Shown piece by piece: positions 52,578-63,943 of a stretch of 64,000 bases of DNA. The notes under the pieces were generated by a model that searched no databases, was not told the DNA's origin, and saw nothing but the letters and a program-made list of their open reading frames with translations. Origin of the DNA: Isoperla grammatica (Eukaryota; Arthropoda; Insecta; Plecoptera; Perlodidae); assembly GCA_945910005.1 (NCBI GenBank), contig OX246749.1:23545097-23609096 (forward strand). The letters are read 5' to 3'. How positions within the stretch are numbered: the stretch's first letter is position 1; each line of letters opens with the position of its first letter. The translations under genes and the position numbers were made by a program.

Positions 52578-53972
52578 TAGAGTCCGCCAAAGTCAAGGCG
52601 GGAACCCGTTTCAGTGCAAAGCCCGTGCACTGCCCATTTAAAATAACCCGTGGTGTTTTTTCAAACACCTATATCTCAGTAAATATACATATTTAACTCA
52701 TATGTTCTATGTTACGTGCATCACCAACTCTCTATTGAGGCATTATACACAACCGAACATCGACAAACTTGATAGAATTTAAATAATTACGAGTTATAAC
52801 TCCAAATGTGCGATTACAACGTTGCCAATTTCAAAGAGAGAGAAAACTCCATTTCGTGAATAACAGAGAAAGAAGATCCGCGCATGCGCACAGAGAGGAT
52901 CGCGGCAGGCAAGGCCCACTAGATCGCTAGTAGCGAGTTCGAAAACACGCCGCCAGGGGATAGACCATTTCAAAAACTATCTAGGACCCTTTGTATGATT
53001 ATCATCACGGTCAAAGATACTACAATATTCCCTATCACGGTCCTCTCAATCATTATTAGCAACAATAAACAACAATTAAAAACATAAAATCAAGGTTTGT
53101 AGATGATGATCTTGTATGCATCAATGAACCTTGATATAACATTTGAAAACTGATTTTTAATTGTTGTGTGGGTTGTTTACATCGTGATTCGTGATCATCG
53201 CAGTTTTGCTATCAACAATTTTTGAGTTTTTTTAAAGAAGAACCGAAACTAGTTGACCGAGGTCGATATGCCTTACAGAGTTTAGGCACGTGTAAAGTTG
53301 CACTCTAAGGACTGCAGATGCAATGGGGATCTTTGAAAGCTCAACCACCAGAGCGCAGCACTGAAAAATGCGGTCCACCTATCAAAATAAAAACACACTA
53401 CGACAAAGCGGTGACTTCTGTGTGTTGCTAGGATACTTGGCGTGTTTCTTCGTCAGTTGATGGTCAGTTGTCTTTTAATTTCACGCAGGGAAATATGGCG
53501 TGTTCGACTGATTTAGTATGTAGTATTATTTATGAAACCTTATTAGCGATATCAAGAAACATTGACACTGAACATTGACCTTGGTTACCCGGCAAGCCTC
53601 CACCTTCAAAGTTGCTCCTGCTTTTAATTCTTTTCTGACGGAACTTGAAGTGCTACAACATTTATTATTACATAAACGTGATCTACGAGTTTTCTTCTAC
53701 AAGTGGAGGTACAGGGAAGTACTAGTGTTATTTAATTTGATCATAAATCGTATTTAAGTTTGGTTGTTTTGTTATTTCTTCATCTCAAATTAAAAACAGT
53801 TGAAAATAGCTCATTTGACAGCTATTGTAGCCTAGATTCATAATATCAACAACATTTGTTTACTTTTTGACATTAGGGCATTTGATTTGTATAATTTTGA
53901 GTATTGGAAACTATTACTGTTAGATTTCATTCACTAGTTATTTTATATCTCAAATCAATATTATTTATCATC

Positions 53973-56900
53973 ATGGTGCGTCGTTGTGTCCAATGTAAAT
54001 TGAAGAAGAACTATAAAACTTTAAGTTTGCAGTGCTGCGTATGTGAAGACTTTTATCATAGGACTTGTTTGAATCTGAACTTGGAGACATTTTATATGGT
54101 GCGGGATCAGTGGGAGTGTAAATCGTGTGTACAGAACTTCACTAGCTCCCACTGCATTGAGTGTGGTTTGGAAGAGGTCTACACTAAGAAGAATGATGTA
54201 CCTACTGGAGGAATTGCGCCTGGCTGGTATTGTATGAATTGCTTATTTCCACCTCCGGATGTTCATGATATTTTTACATCTTGTCTTAGGTCTAATGATT
54301 ATGAACCATTAAATGATATGTTTGTTCCACAGGTAACATCTTTTCAGAAGGGTTTGAAGTTAGGTCACCTTAATATTCGTAAGTTAGATAAATACATTGA
54401 TCAATTGCGACTTATTATTGATACATACAAATTTGATATATTTGCTTGTTCTGAAACGTTTTTAGATGAGTCTGTTCCAGATGGTTTCATTTCGATCTCC
54501 AACTACAAGATGCTGCGGTTTGATCGGGTAAGGGAAGGAGGAGGTTTGATTATTTATATTGCAGAAAGATTTATGTTTAATGTCATTGATAGTGTTATCA
54601 CTTTTCCCCTAGATGTGGAATTACAGTCCGTCAAGTTCTGGTGTGCTCATATGAAACCTATGGTATTTTCAGTTGTTTATAAACCCCCTCATGTTAAAAC
54701 CGAAGACTTTTCTGGGCCTTTTGATAGTTTAGTAAGTACTTTAGTTACAAATTATAATGAGATTTTCATTCTAGGTGACTTCAACATTGATCTACAAACG
54801 AAGACTGCTCCAGTCAATCGATTTAAGTTTCTCACTAGGTCTCGTGGGCTAGTGCAATTAGTTAAATCCAATACAAGAGTTAATGTTAAGTCATCTAGTT
54901 TAATTGACCACATTTATGTTTCTCGTAATGATAATGTTATTCAATCAGGTATAATAAGTGTAGGTATTAGTGACCATGAGTTAATTTATTGCATTCGTAA
55001 AATTAATCGACAGAAGTTTCTTCCTAAGCTGGTTAATACCAGAAATTTTAAAAATATTGATTGGGAACAGGTAAATAGTGATATTTTGAGTGGGCCCTTT
55101 GAGCAAATTAATATGATGGTAAGTGCTAATGATAAATTAGAATTATTTAATAATATTATTTTGGACACTCTTAATAATCATGCACCAATTTTGAAGTTAC
55201 GAGTAAAAGGAAAATCGGCTCCATGGTTATCTTCAGAAATTAGAAGATGGATGCACAGGAGGGACCACTTGCGGAAACAATTCCGTACTTCGAGACAGCA
55301 ATCCACATGGGATGAGTATAAACATACTCGGAACAAGGTAAATAATTGCATTCGTTTTTCTAAACGTGAGTATTTTAAGTCATCTTTTGATACTGATATT
55401 TCTTCGAAATCTTTATGGTCGGTTTATAATAAGTTAACGGGTAATAAATCTAAACAAGGCTGTAATATTTCGTCTTTAAGTGAAAATGGAGTGTCTTACA
55501 CATCTAATCATGAAATTTGTAGTCTGTTGCAGAAGAGTTTTTTAGTAAACACTACAGATTACTCCAAAGATATTGGTGAGTTTCGTGATTTGATTGTACG
55601 GGAAGCTGGAAGTCGTCCATTTAAACAGGTAACCAATGATGAAGTTATTTCTGCAATTCGTAGTCTTAAAAATAATAGTGCTGCAGCTTCTTGGGAAGTG
55701 CCATGTATTGTTTTTAAGAAATGCTCTTCTATAGTTGGTTTGTTGGCTGTTTTAATATCTCATTTCTTTTTCATAGGTGTTTTCCCGACACGACTAAAAT
55801 TGGCTAAGGTAACACCCATTTATAAGGGTAAAGGTAAGAAAGATGATAGAAATTCATATCGGCCAATTTCTACTCTTCCGATAGTGGGTAAAATAATAGA
55901 AAAAATTTTGTATAAAAGATTGCTGAATGAAATTGATTTATCTATAGGTTTAAGTACTAATCAGCATGGTTTCAGAAAAGGACGATCGACTCAGAGTGCT
56001 CTCTTGGCGTTCACTGATTTCATTTCGAAGAAGATTGACTGTCGAAATGGCAAGGTAGGTGCTGTGTTTGTTGATCTTAGAAAAGCATTTGATTCGGTAC
56101 CCATTTTACCTCTTTTAAAAAAGTTGAAAGCTAGATATAGTGTTAGCCCACATTTGTTAGCTATTCTCTCAGATTATTTTCTAAATAGGCAAATGTTTAT
56201 AAATCTACCTAATTATTCGTCAGATTTTATAGATATTCTGTGTGGAGTTCCCCAAGGTTCAGTTTTGGGGCCACTTTTATTTATTCTTTACATTGATGAT
56301 ATATCTGATATAATGTCTGGTATTTCTTATTTGTTGTATGCTGATGATTTGGTTTTTTATTTAGAAGGTACAAATACCGAAGAAATTGTCAGGAGGCTTC
56401 AAGAAATTTTAAGAAGAATGGATAACTGGTTTCTGAGTCAGGAACTCAATATTAATTATAGTAAAACTAATTTTATGATTTTTCATAAGGCTAATGATAA
56501 TACTGTGAATAGATTTCCTCAAGTGTTAACTTGTAATGGTAACATTATTTCTAGAGTATTTGAATATAAGTATCTTGGTGTTTATTTAGACTGTAGTCTT
56601 ACTTTTAAAAGGCACTATGAATATGTTTGTAATAGGGTGTCTTCAGCAATAGGTATGATTGTAAGAATGAAGAGATTTGTGACTGAGAGAATGCTGAGAT
56701 TACTTGTTGATTCGTATGTTCACTCTATAATTGATTATTGTTTAGTTGTGTGGGCTGTTCGACCATCTGCAGATTATATTGTGCTGCAAAGAAGAATAGA
56801 CCATTTATTTGATGAAGTTCCTTTCCACCAAGACATGCAGGACAATTTTTTGACAATTGATGAGCGAATGAAGTTCCATGTGCTGGTAAATACTTTTAAG

Positions 56901-57161
56901 ATGATGAAAGGTATGTATTTAGATGTTATGCCAACTATGTTTAATTTTGTTGAACGTACTCGTGATTCTATATTAACTTTTACTTTACAGGTTCCTATAA
57001 TGAATTCCGAGTCGTTCCGCAGGTCATTCTTGTACAGAGGTGTACACTTCTGGAATTCCCTTCCGCATGATCTTCGAAGCCAGTTTGTGAGATTGCGGCT
57101 CCTAGAATTTAGGAATAAGATTGAGTCTGTAATTCTTAAGATGAGAGTTAAGCGTGTTTAA
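53973..57161 (+). CDS. PHD finger-endonuclease-RT protein of a non-LTR element
   Basis: The ATG at 53973 (MVRRCVQCK) is the best start; the frame is open 69 bases further without ATG. 1062 residues. A PHD-like zinc finger fills the first 90 residues (CVQC, CCVCEDFYHRTCL, WECKSC, a second CxxC set CIEC...WYCMNC). The endonuclease follows (LKLGHLNIRKLD, FACSETFLDESV, LGDFNIDL, SDHELI). RT has SYRPISTLPIVGKIIEKILY, FVDLRKAFDSV, GVPQGSVLGPLLFILYIDDI and the catalytic YADDLVFYLEG, ending in RRSFLYRGVHFWNSLPHDLR. Endonuclease, RT and a PHD-type N-terminus point to the Jockey/CR1 superfamily; no RNase H is present. No break is seen, so it may be functional. Confidence 0.9.
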   Translation: MVRRCVQCKLKKNYKTLSLQCCVCEDFYHRTCLNLNLETFYMVRDQWECKSCVQNFTSSHCIECGLEEVYTKKNDVPTGGIAPGWYCMNCLFPPPDVHDIFTSCLRSNDYEPLNDMFVPQVTSFQKGLKLGHLNIRKLDKYIDQLRLIIDTYKFDIFACSETFLDESVPDGFISISNYKMLRFDRVREGGGLIIYIAERFMFNVIDSVITFPLDVELQSVKFWCAHMKPMVFSVVYKPPHVKTEDFSGPFDSLVSTLVTNYNEIFILGDFNIDLQTKTAPVNRFKFLTRSRGLVQLVKSNTRVNVKSSSLIDHIYVSRNDNVIQSGIISVGISDHELIYCIRKINRQKFLPKLVNTRNFKNIDWEQVNSDILSGPFEQINMMVSANDKLELFNNIILDTLNNHAPILKLRVKGKSAPWLSSEIRRWMHRRDHLRKQFRTSRQQSTWDEYKHTRNKVNNCIRFSKREYFKSSFDTDISSKSLWSVYNKLTGNKSKQGCNISSLSENGVSYTSNHEICSLLQKSFLVNTTDYSKDIGEFRDLIVREAGSRPFKQVTNDEVISAIRSLKNNSAAASWEVPCIVFKKCSSIVGLLAVLISHFFFIGVFPTRLKLAKVTPIYKGKGKKDDRNSYRPISTLPIVGKIIEKILYKRLLNEIDLSIGLSTNQHGFRKGRSTQSALLAFTDFISKKIDCRNGKVGAVFVDLRKAFDSVPILPLLKKLKARYSVSPHLLAILSDYFLNRQMFINLPNYSSDFIDILCGVPQGSVLGPLLFILYIDDISDIMSGISYLLYADDLVFYLEGTNTEEIVRRLQEILRRMDNWFLSQELNINYSKTNFMIFHKANDNTVNRFPQVLTCNGNIISRVFEYKYLGVYLDCSLTFKRHYEYVCNRVSSAIGMIVRMKRFVTERMLRLLVDSYVHSIIDYCLVVWAVRPSADYIVLQRRIDHLFDEVPFHQDMQDNFLTIDERMKFHVLVNTFKMMKGMYLDVMPTMFNFVERTRDSILTFTLQVPIMNSESFRRSFLYRGVHFWNSLPHDLRSQFVRLRLLEFRNKIESVILKMRVKRV

Positions 57162-57966
57162 GTTAAGATTGTTCTACTGTAAGTGGTTTTTCATCTGTTT
57201 TAGATGGAGATGATTGTTGGTCTGCTGGGAATCTACATCCGATTTCCTGAAATCTCTTGATTCAGTTTGATCTCTACTTATAAATGGTTCTCGGATCAAG
57301 TTTTTCAAGACCATCTTTCTTTCAAGATTCGAAGTGAAGATAGAAGGCGTGTGCTGTGTTGGGCGTGTGTGTGTGTGTTGTGTGGGTTGCTTTTACGTGG
57401 AATTTTATTTTTCCCAGATTGCAGTTTCTGATTTTTTGCAATCCTCATTTCGTTTGAGTTGGGACCGTTAACAAATCAGTTTTTCTTTTTTTCTTTTTTC
57501 TTTTTTCTTTTTTCTTTTTTCTTTTTCTTTTTTCTTTTTTCTTTTTTTTTTTTTTCTTTTTTCTTTTTCCTTTTTCTTTTTTCTTTTTTCTTTTTTCTTT
57601 TCTTTCTTCTTTTTTCTCTTCTTTTTTCACTTTTATATATATACATATATTTATTTTTTCCAACAATTTTTTTTTGTTTCTTCATGTTCTTTCTTATTTG
57701 CATACTTCTATTTTTTTTTTTTAATATGTTGAATTTCCACTTCCTGTGATTTTATTTCATTTCTCAATTATTTTTTCTTGTTCTTGATTATATTTTATAT
57801 AGTTCAGTAGTTTGTTTTGTTTTTGTTGTTATTGTTATTTATGATTTCATTACTATTCATTGTTTGCATAGCTTAGTTTTATTTAAGGTCCTCCTTTGTA
57901 AATCAGTTTTTATAACTGAATAGGATAGACATTAAATAAATAAATAAATAATAAATAAATAAATAA
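57162..57966 (+). other. 3' UTR and (AAAT)n tail of the PHD-RT element
   Basis: Contains a (GT)n patch (about 57365-57385), a long (TTTTTTC)n pyrimidine tract at 57480-57640 and ends with gacattaaataaataaata, an (AAAT)n tail at 57930-57966. The poly-Phe and poly-Lys frames across the tract are artefacts of the repeat. Confidence 0.75.
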
Positions 57967-58271
57967 CAAAGAGATCTTTCAGAGTAGAAATATGTGTTCC
58001 CCGTGCCTTTAGGATACGACCACATGTGGAGAGACAAGGGAGACAAGGGTAGGTCGTCCGTAGCTGTTATTTACGGTCTGTTAGCCTTTGTTTTTATTGA
58101 TGAATTTGTCTTAAAATAATATTAACCCTATTGACCCGTGGAGAAGGCTGTGGGGAGAGCTTTTGAACAGCCAATAACAAATAAGACGATGTCTGGCAAC
58201 ATCTAATACAGCGACGCCAGATGGTGCGATGTAAGGCTCTGGCGTGCGCCAGAACCTTGTCTCTCCGACTT
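57967..58271. other. Spacer inside the long-TIR element
   Basis: No gene; agggagacaagg-type short repeats at 58030-58050. It joins the right inverted-repeat arm at 58272. Confidence 0.4.
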
Positions 58272-58776
58272 AAATTGCAACGTTGTAATCGCACATTTGG
58301 AGTTACAACTCGTAATTATTTAAATTCTATCAAGTTTGTCGATGTTCGGTTGTGTATAATGCCTCAATAGAGAGTTGGTGATGCACGTCACATAGAACAT
58401 ATGAGTTAAATATGTATATTTACTGAGATATAGGTGTTTGAAAAAACACCACGGGTTATTTTAAATGGGCAGTGCACGGGCTTTGCACTGAAACGGGTTC
58501 CCGCCTTGACTTTGGCGGACTCTATGGATTTCCGCATAATTTCATTCGACCGTGGTCTACTCAATAGGCTCTGTTTCATAAACTATTAAACTTTGAACTT
58601 ATCTGTGTATAAAAAGTTCCATAATGTAGATACAGGCTAGATCTAAAATGTGGTATTGTTTAATCATACAATAACAGCATTTAAACCATAATAAAACTAT
58701 TTAAATCGTCGACAAAGTTCGTTGTAAATTTTGAACGAAAGAAAAGGAGGCCTGTCTCTACTGGTTGACCAGATCT

Positions 58777-60428
58777 CCGTCTAGCATACAAGGCCGCGGT
58801 GCCGTCTAGCATACAGGGCCGCGGTGCCGTCTAGCATACAAGGCCGCGGTGCCGTCTAGCATACAAGGCCGCGGTGCCGTCTAGCATACAGGGCCGCGGT
58901 GCCGTCTAGCATACAGGCCGCGGTGCCGTCTAGCATACAAGGCCGCGGTGCCGTCTAGCATACAGGGCCGCGGTGCCGTCTAGCATACAAGGCCGCGGTG
59001 CCGTCTAGCATACAGGGCCGCGGTGCCGTCTAGCATACAGGGCCGCGGTGCCGTCTAGCATACAGGGCCGCGGTGCCGTCTAGCATACAAGGCCGCGGTG
59101 CCGTCTAGCATACAAGGCCGCGGTGCCGTCTAGCATACAAGGCCGCGGTGCCGTCTAGCATACAAGGCCGAGGTGCCGTCTAGCATACAAGGCCCCGGTG
59201 CCGTCTAGCATACAGGGCCGCGGTGCCGTCTAGCATACAAGGCCCCGGTGCCGTCTAGCATACAGGGCCGCGGTGCCGTCTAGCATACAAGGCCGCGGTG
59301 CCGTCTAGCATACAAGGCCGCGGTGCCGTCTAGCATACAGGGCCGCGGTGCCGTCTAGCATAAAGGGCCGCGGTGCCGTCTAGCATACAAGGCCGCGGTG
59401 CCGTCTAGCATACAGGGCCGCGGTGCCGTCTAGCATACAGGGCCGCGGTGCCGTCTAGCATACAAGGCCGCGGTGCCGTCTAGCATACAGGGCCGCGGTG
59501 CCGTCTAGCATACAGGGCCGCGGTGCCGTCTAGCATACAGGGCCGCGGTGCCGTCTAGCATACAAGGCCGCGGTGCCGTCTAGCATACAAGGCCCCGGTG
59601 CCGTCTAGCATACAAGGCCGCGGTGCCGTCTAGCATACAAGGCCCCGGTGCCGTCTAGCATACAAGGCCGCGGTGCCGTCTAGCATACAAGGCCCCGGTG
59701 CCGTCTAGCATACAAGGCCCCGGTGCCGTCTAGCATACAAGGCCGCGGTGCCGTCTAGCATACAAGGCCGCGGTGCCGTCTAGCATACAAGGCCGCGGTG
59801 CGGTCTAGCATACAAGGCCGCGGTGCCGTCTAGCATACAGGGCCGCGGTGCCGTCTAGCATACAAGGCCGCGGTGCCGTCTAGCATACAAGGCCGCGGTG
59901 CCGTCTAGCATACAAGGCCGCGGTGCCGTCTAGCATACAGGGCCGTGGTGCCGTCTAGCATACAAGGCCGCGGTGCCGTCTAGCATACAGGGCCGCGGTG
60001 CCGTCTAGCATACAAGGCCGCGGTGCCGTCTAGCATACAAGGCCGCGGTGCCGTCTAGCATACAAGGCCGCGGTGCCGTCTAGCATACAAGGCCGCGGTG
60101 CCGTCTAGCATACAAGGCCGCGGTGCCGTCTAGCATACAAGGCCGCGGTGCCGTCTAGCATACAGGGCCGCGGTGCCGTCTAGCATACAAGGCCGCGGTG
60201 CCGTCTAGCATACAAGGCCGCGGTGCCATCTAGCATACAAGGCCGCGGTGCCGTCTAGCATACAGGGCCGCGGTGCCGTCTAGCATACAGGGCCGTGGTG
60301 CCGTCTAGCATACAAGGCCGCGGTGCCGTCTAGCATACAAGGCCGCGGTGCCATCTAGCATACAAGGCAGCGGTGCCATCTAGCATACAAGGCCGCGGTG
60401 CCGTCTAGCATACAGGGCCGCGGTGCCG
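58777..60428. repeat. 25-bp minisatellite, block 1 (about 66 copies)
   Basis: The unit is ccgtctagcatacaaggccg plus cggtg. Almost every unit keeps the length 25 (one of 24 near 58915). Variation is concentrated at two places: aca(A/G)ggcc and ggcc(G/C)c, with rare cga, gtg and ccatct forms. Each unit contains ccgcgg and ctag palindromes. Block 1 ends where an R1-like 3' fragment is inserted. Confidence 0.97.
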
Positions 60429-60849
60429 CCTTTGTTTTTTTGTTTTTTTTTATTCACTAAATCGTTAATCTTCAACACGCCACCCGCGCTTTCACATATG
60501 CGTGTCTTGGTCTCTTTACATATTACTTTGTTACACTTACTTAACATGTTTACATTTACATTTTCCAATTTACATTTATACATTTCAAAGTTACATTTAT
60601 ACCTTAAACAATTATATTTATAATTAACATTTAACTTTACATTTAATTTACATATAAACATTTAAGTTAACCGATGTACTCGAGCTAGGATGCCCTAAGT
60701 TGGGCTATTTTCCTTTCTCCCAAATGCCAGGATTCTTCTTATGTTTACGATCCTCATCCTCTTATATCCTCTTCTTAGTTTCTTCTTCATCTTTTTACAT
60801 TTTCTACCTCTTATCCCTTTTCGTTCTCTTTAATGTTTCTTTTTCGCCA
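60429..60849 (-). mobile_element. R1-like non-LTR 3' fragment in the minisatellite
   Basis: 421 bases interrupt the minisatellite between gtgccg and agcatac of one unit. Read on the minus strand they end in acgatttagtgaataaaaaa, an A-rich tail, preceded by catatgtgaaagcgcgggtgg. That last motif is shared with the 3' end of the R1-clade element at 61474 (catatgcgcaaaagcgcggg). So this is a severely 5'-truncated copy of a related element. Its A/T-rich body (gtaaatgtaaa repeats) has no coding value. Confidence 0.75.
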
Positions 60850-61470
60850 GCATACAAGGCCGCGGTGCCGTCTAGCATACAGGGCCGCGGTGCCGTCTAG
60901 CATACAAGGCCGCGGTGCCGTCTAGCATACAAGGCCGCGGTGCCGTCTAGCATACAAGGCCGCGGTGCCATCTAGCATACAAGGCCGCGGTGCCGTCTAG
61001 CATACAGGGCCGCGGTGCCGTCTAGCATACAAGGCCGCGGTGCCGTCTAGCATACAAGGCCGCGGTGCCGTCTAGCATACAAGGCCGCGGTGCCGTCTAG
61101 CATACAAGGCCGAGGTGTCGTCTAGCATACAAGGCCGCGGTGCCGTCTAGCACACAAGGCCGCGGTGCCGTCTAGCATACAGGGCCGCGGTGCCGTCTAG
61201 CATACAAGGCCCCAGTGCCATCTAGCATACAAGGCCGCGGTGCCGTCTAGCATGCAGGGCCGCGGTGCCGTCTAGCATACAAGGCCGCGGTGCCGTCTAG
61301 CATACAAGGCCGCAGTGCCATCTAGCATACAAGGCCGAGGTGTCGTCTAGCATACAAGGCCGCGGTGCCGTCTAGCATACAAGGCCGCGGTGCCGTCTAG
61401 CATACAGGGCCGCGGTGCCGTCTAGCATACAGGGCCGCGGTGCCGTCTAGCATACAAGGCCGCGGTGCCG

Positions 61471-61473
<3 letters not shown>
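60850..61473. repeat. 25-bp minisatellite, block 2 (about 25 copies)
   Basis: Same unit as block 1, with somewhat more variants (cgaggtgtcg, ccccagtgcca, catgcaggg). It ends at gtgccgtct, where the poly-T of the next insertion starts. Confidence 0.97.
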
Positions 61474-61504
<31 letters not shown>

Positions 61505-63943
61505 CATTAATAACAACACAATGTTGCGTACTTTACATACCACCCGCGCTTTTGCGCATATGTATGTTTAGTACCTCTATTCTGTTTGTTATTCTAGTTA
61601 GTTCTGTTCTTATGGGTCTGGGGTCTCCAAGGTGAGTACTTCCCCTTCCCAGTTTGTTTTGGTCTCATGTTCTTTCATTTATATTTCTTTGTTATATATC
61701 AGCCTTGTTTCTTGTATGTATTCTTGTTAGTCTTACTCTTTGTAAGTTCTATTATTTGAGCTCATCTATACTTTGATTTGCTTGTTTGTTTCAGTTTAAG
61801 TCTTGATTTATTTTCGTTTCCAGGTTTGATCCATATATCCTCCCACTTCTTCTTCTGCATCATGTAAGTCTTCCAGTCTGCCTTGTTCCCTTCTTAACCA
61901 CACCTCATTACTGAAGCGCTCGAAGTTCCTGTAGTTATCCTTAGTGTTTATAAGGAGGACGAGTTCCTGCGGAGTTGTGACTCTGCTTATTTCTACTCCA
62001 AGTATATCTTGTCGTATGTCTGAGTATTCCTCACAGTTTTTCACAACATGCCACATGTCTTCCGTGTCTCCACATCTGCAGGCAGTCTCTCGCTCAAGTC
62101 CTAGTCTCGCCAGGTTTGCCCTCATGGGACCATGGCCTGTTAGGGAGAAGCATGTAGCTGTCCCAGGTTGGAACCATTTCCAGTTTCTTCTTTCTGTAAG
62201 GTCCGGAATGTAGTTGTATGTTTTCCGCCCATTTTCGCATGTGTTCCAGGTAAGTTGCCATTTTTCCCAATATTCTTCCTTAAGTCTGCAAATTTCACTT
62301 CTGATGAAGGCTCTTTTATTTCGGCCAGTAAGTGGCGTTATGTTGTTTGTAACATCGTGTATTTCTATAGTGACATTTTGTCTTGTCCAGTACCGAAAGC
62401 CTGCTATACAGATTTCGTAATGCAAAGGGAGTTTCCCAGCGATGACAAGGAGGGCTTCGGTCGATACGGTTCTGCAGCCTTTAGTGATCTGCAGGAGCAG
62501 TGTTCTTTGAAGACTGTTTATTTCTCTCCTCGCCCGTACTGTTTTGGTGCGAACCATCCATGCGGAGGCGGCGTATGTAATGATTGGTACCGCGACTGCA
62601 TCGTAAAGTATGCCAAGCGTTCTGTGATTGAGTCCCCAATCCTTTCGTGATAGCCTGTGGATAGCCGCAAAGAGGTTCGTGGCTTTTCTTCGTATGTGTT
62701 TGATGTGTGGCATGAAGTTGAGCTTGTCATCAATCAATACTCCAAGGTACTGGTAAGTCTTGACTAGGGCGACTGCCTTTCCATTGACTTTAATTGTGGG
62801 TTTCCTGTTTGGTGATAGTTTACCTTTGAGAAGCATTATCTTTGTTTTTGTTTCCGACATCTTCATTTTATGGATGCTGTTCCAGTGGTTGCATTTATCA
62901 ATGACTTGTTTACCTTTATTTTCTAGTTCCGTCCGAGAGTTACCATGTATTAGCACAACTTTGTCGTCAGCATATGCTATGGTTTTTGTTCCCTCTGTTA
63001 TAAGGTTAGTATCTTCGTCAAACACTAAGTTCCATAGGATCGGCCCAAGCACTGATCCTTGGGGGCATCCTCTGGTAACTTGTCGTGCGGATTTGTTGTA
63101 CTCTGTAGATACTTCTGCGGAGCGTTCTGAGAAGTAGTTATTTATAATCTTATACATCTGGTTTGAAATTCCTAACTGACTGAGTCTTCGCAAGATGCTA
63201 GGCCACCACACGTTGTCAAAGGCGCCGTTTATGTCTATGAAAATGGCTAGTACATATTTGCTGGTGCTAGTTTGAACTTCGTTGATAAGTTTATTCACCG
63301 CATCTTCTGTTGATTTGCCTTTTCTGAATCCATATTGTGATTCAGCACATAGATTGGATTGTAGGTATATATCATTTAGTTTGACCGCAATCATGCGTTC
63401 CAGTACTTTGCCCATTATAGGTAGAAGTGTAATAGGTCTATAGCTTTCTACTCTATTATTGGGCTTGTCTTCAGACTTTTTGAGAATTTTAATCTTGCCT
63501 TTTTTCCACTGTGGTGGGAAGACTCCCTCGTTCCAGCATTTGTTATACATATACCTTACCACTTCAGGGTAGGCAGTCCATAGTTCTGTTAGCATTTCTT
63601 TTTCAATTCCATCCAAGCCAGGGGCTTTTCCGTTTTTTAGCTGGTATATTGCTGTGCCAACTTCCTCCAAGGTGAAGTCGGTGGTAGTGTCATCTCCTAT
63701 GTAAGAGCTTGTCTCTAACCTGATGATTTGCTGCACGGGTGTGTCCTCTTCAATGTTATCCGTTGGTATCATTTTGTCTAGTAGGGTTTCTATTGATTCA
63801 GTCCAGTCTTCTGTTTCAGATCCGTGTGTATTGATTACTGTGTTATAAATTTCATCCCCGTGAATTTTGCCTCTTGTCAGCTTGTAGACTAGTCCCCATG
63901 GGTCTTCGTTGCCGCATGTTGTTACTAGTTCCGTCCATGTCCA
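61474..63943 (-). mobile_element. R1-clade non-LTR element in the minisatellite
   Basis: On the minus strand: an RT frame, a 3' UTR of about 300 bases and a tail of about 30 A (plus-strand T run 61474-61504). The minisatellite continues on both sides. cgcggtgccgtct precedes it and also follows it, a 13-base duplication (ambiguous because the target is repetitive). The 3' end has gcgcaaaagcgc, a small perfect hairpin. The 5' end is truncated within the region between endonuclease and RT. Confidence 0.88.
61808..63943 (-). pseudogene. R1-clade reverse transcriptase, 5'-truncated
   Basis: About 712 codons without a stop. RT begins after a linker: VGTAIYQLKNGKAPGLDGIE, ESYRPITLLPIMGKVLERMI, YGFRKGKSTEDAV, the R1-typical FIDINGAFDNVWWPSILRRL, RGCPQGSVLGPILWNLVFDE and catalytic YADDKVVL. 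The C-terminal part has FSLTGHGPMRANLARLGLER and the zinc motif CRCGDTEDMWHVVKNC, the usual R1 end. The endonuclease domain is missing. The open frame extends by chance into the minisatellite, whose ATGCTAGACGGC supplies an in-frame Met (63961), so the fusion start is not native. Confidence 0.87.

Larger units (their letters stand above)
52580..58522. mobile_element. Element with about 250-bp terminal inverted repeats
   Basis: Arms 52580-52832 and 58272-58522 are inverse complements with few mismatches; they start gagtccgccaaagtcaaggc at the outer ends. TA flanks both sides (52578-52579 and 58523-58524), compatible with a TA TSD. Between the arms lie about 450 bases of unknown sequence on the left and 300 on the right (58000-58270), with a PHD-RT non-LTR element in the middle. 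Probably a long-TIR MITE or DNA transposon into which the non-LTR element jumped. Confidence 0.78.

Noticed and set aside
57445..57749. Poly-Phe and poly-Lys ORFs
   Set aside because: Translation of a pyrimidine tract in a 3' UTR.
58777..61473. Regular short repeats resembling a CRISPR array
   Set aside because: The 25-bp units are head-to-tail without spacers and the context is eukaryotic; it is a minisatellite.
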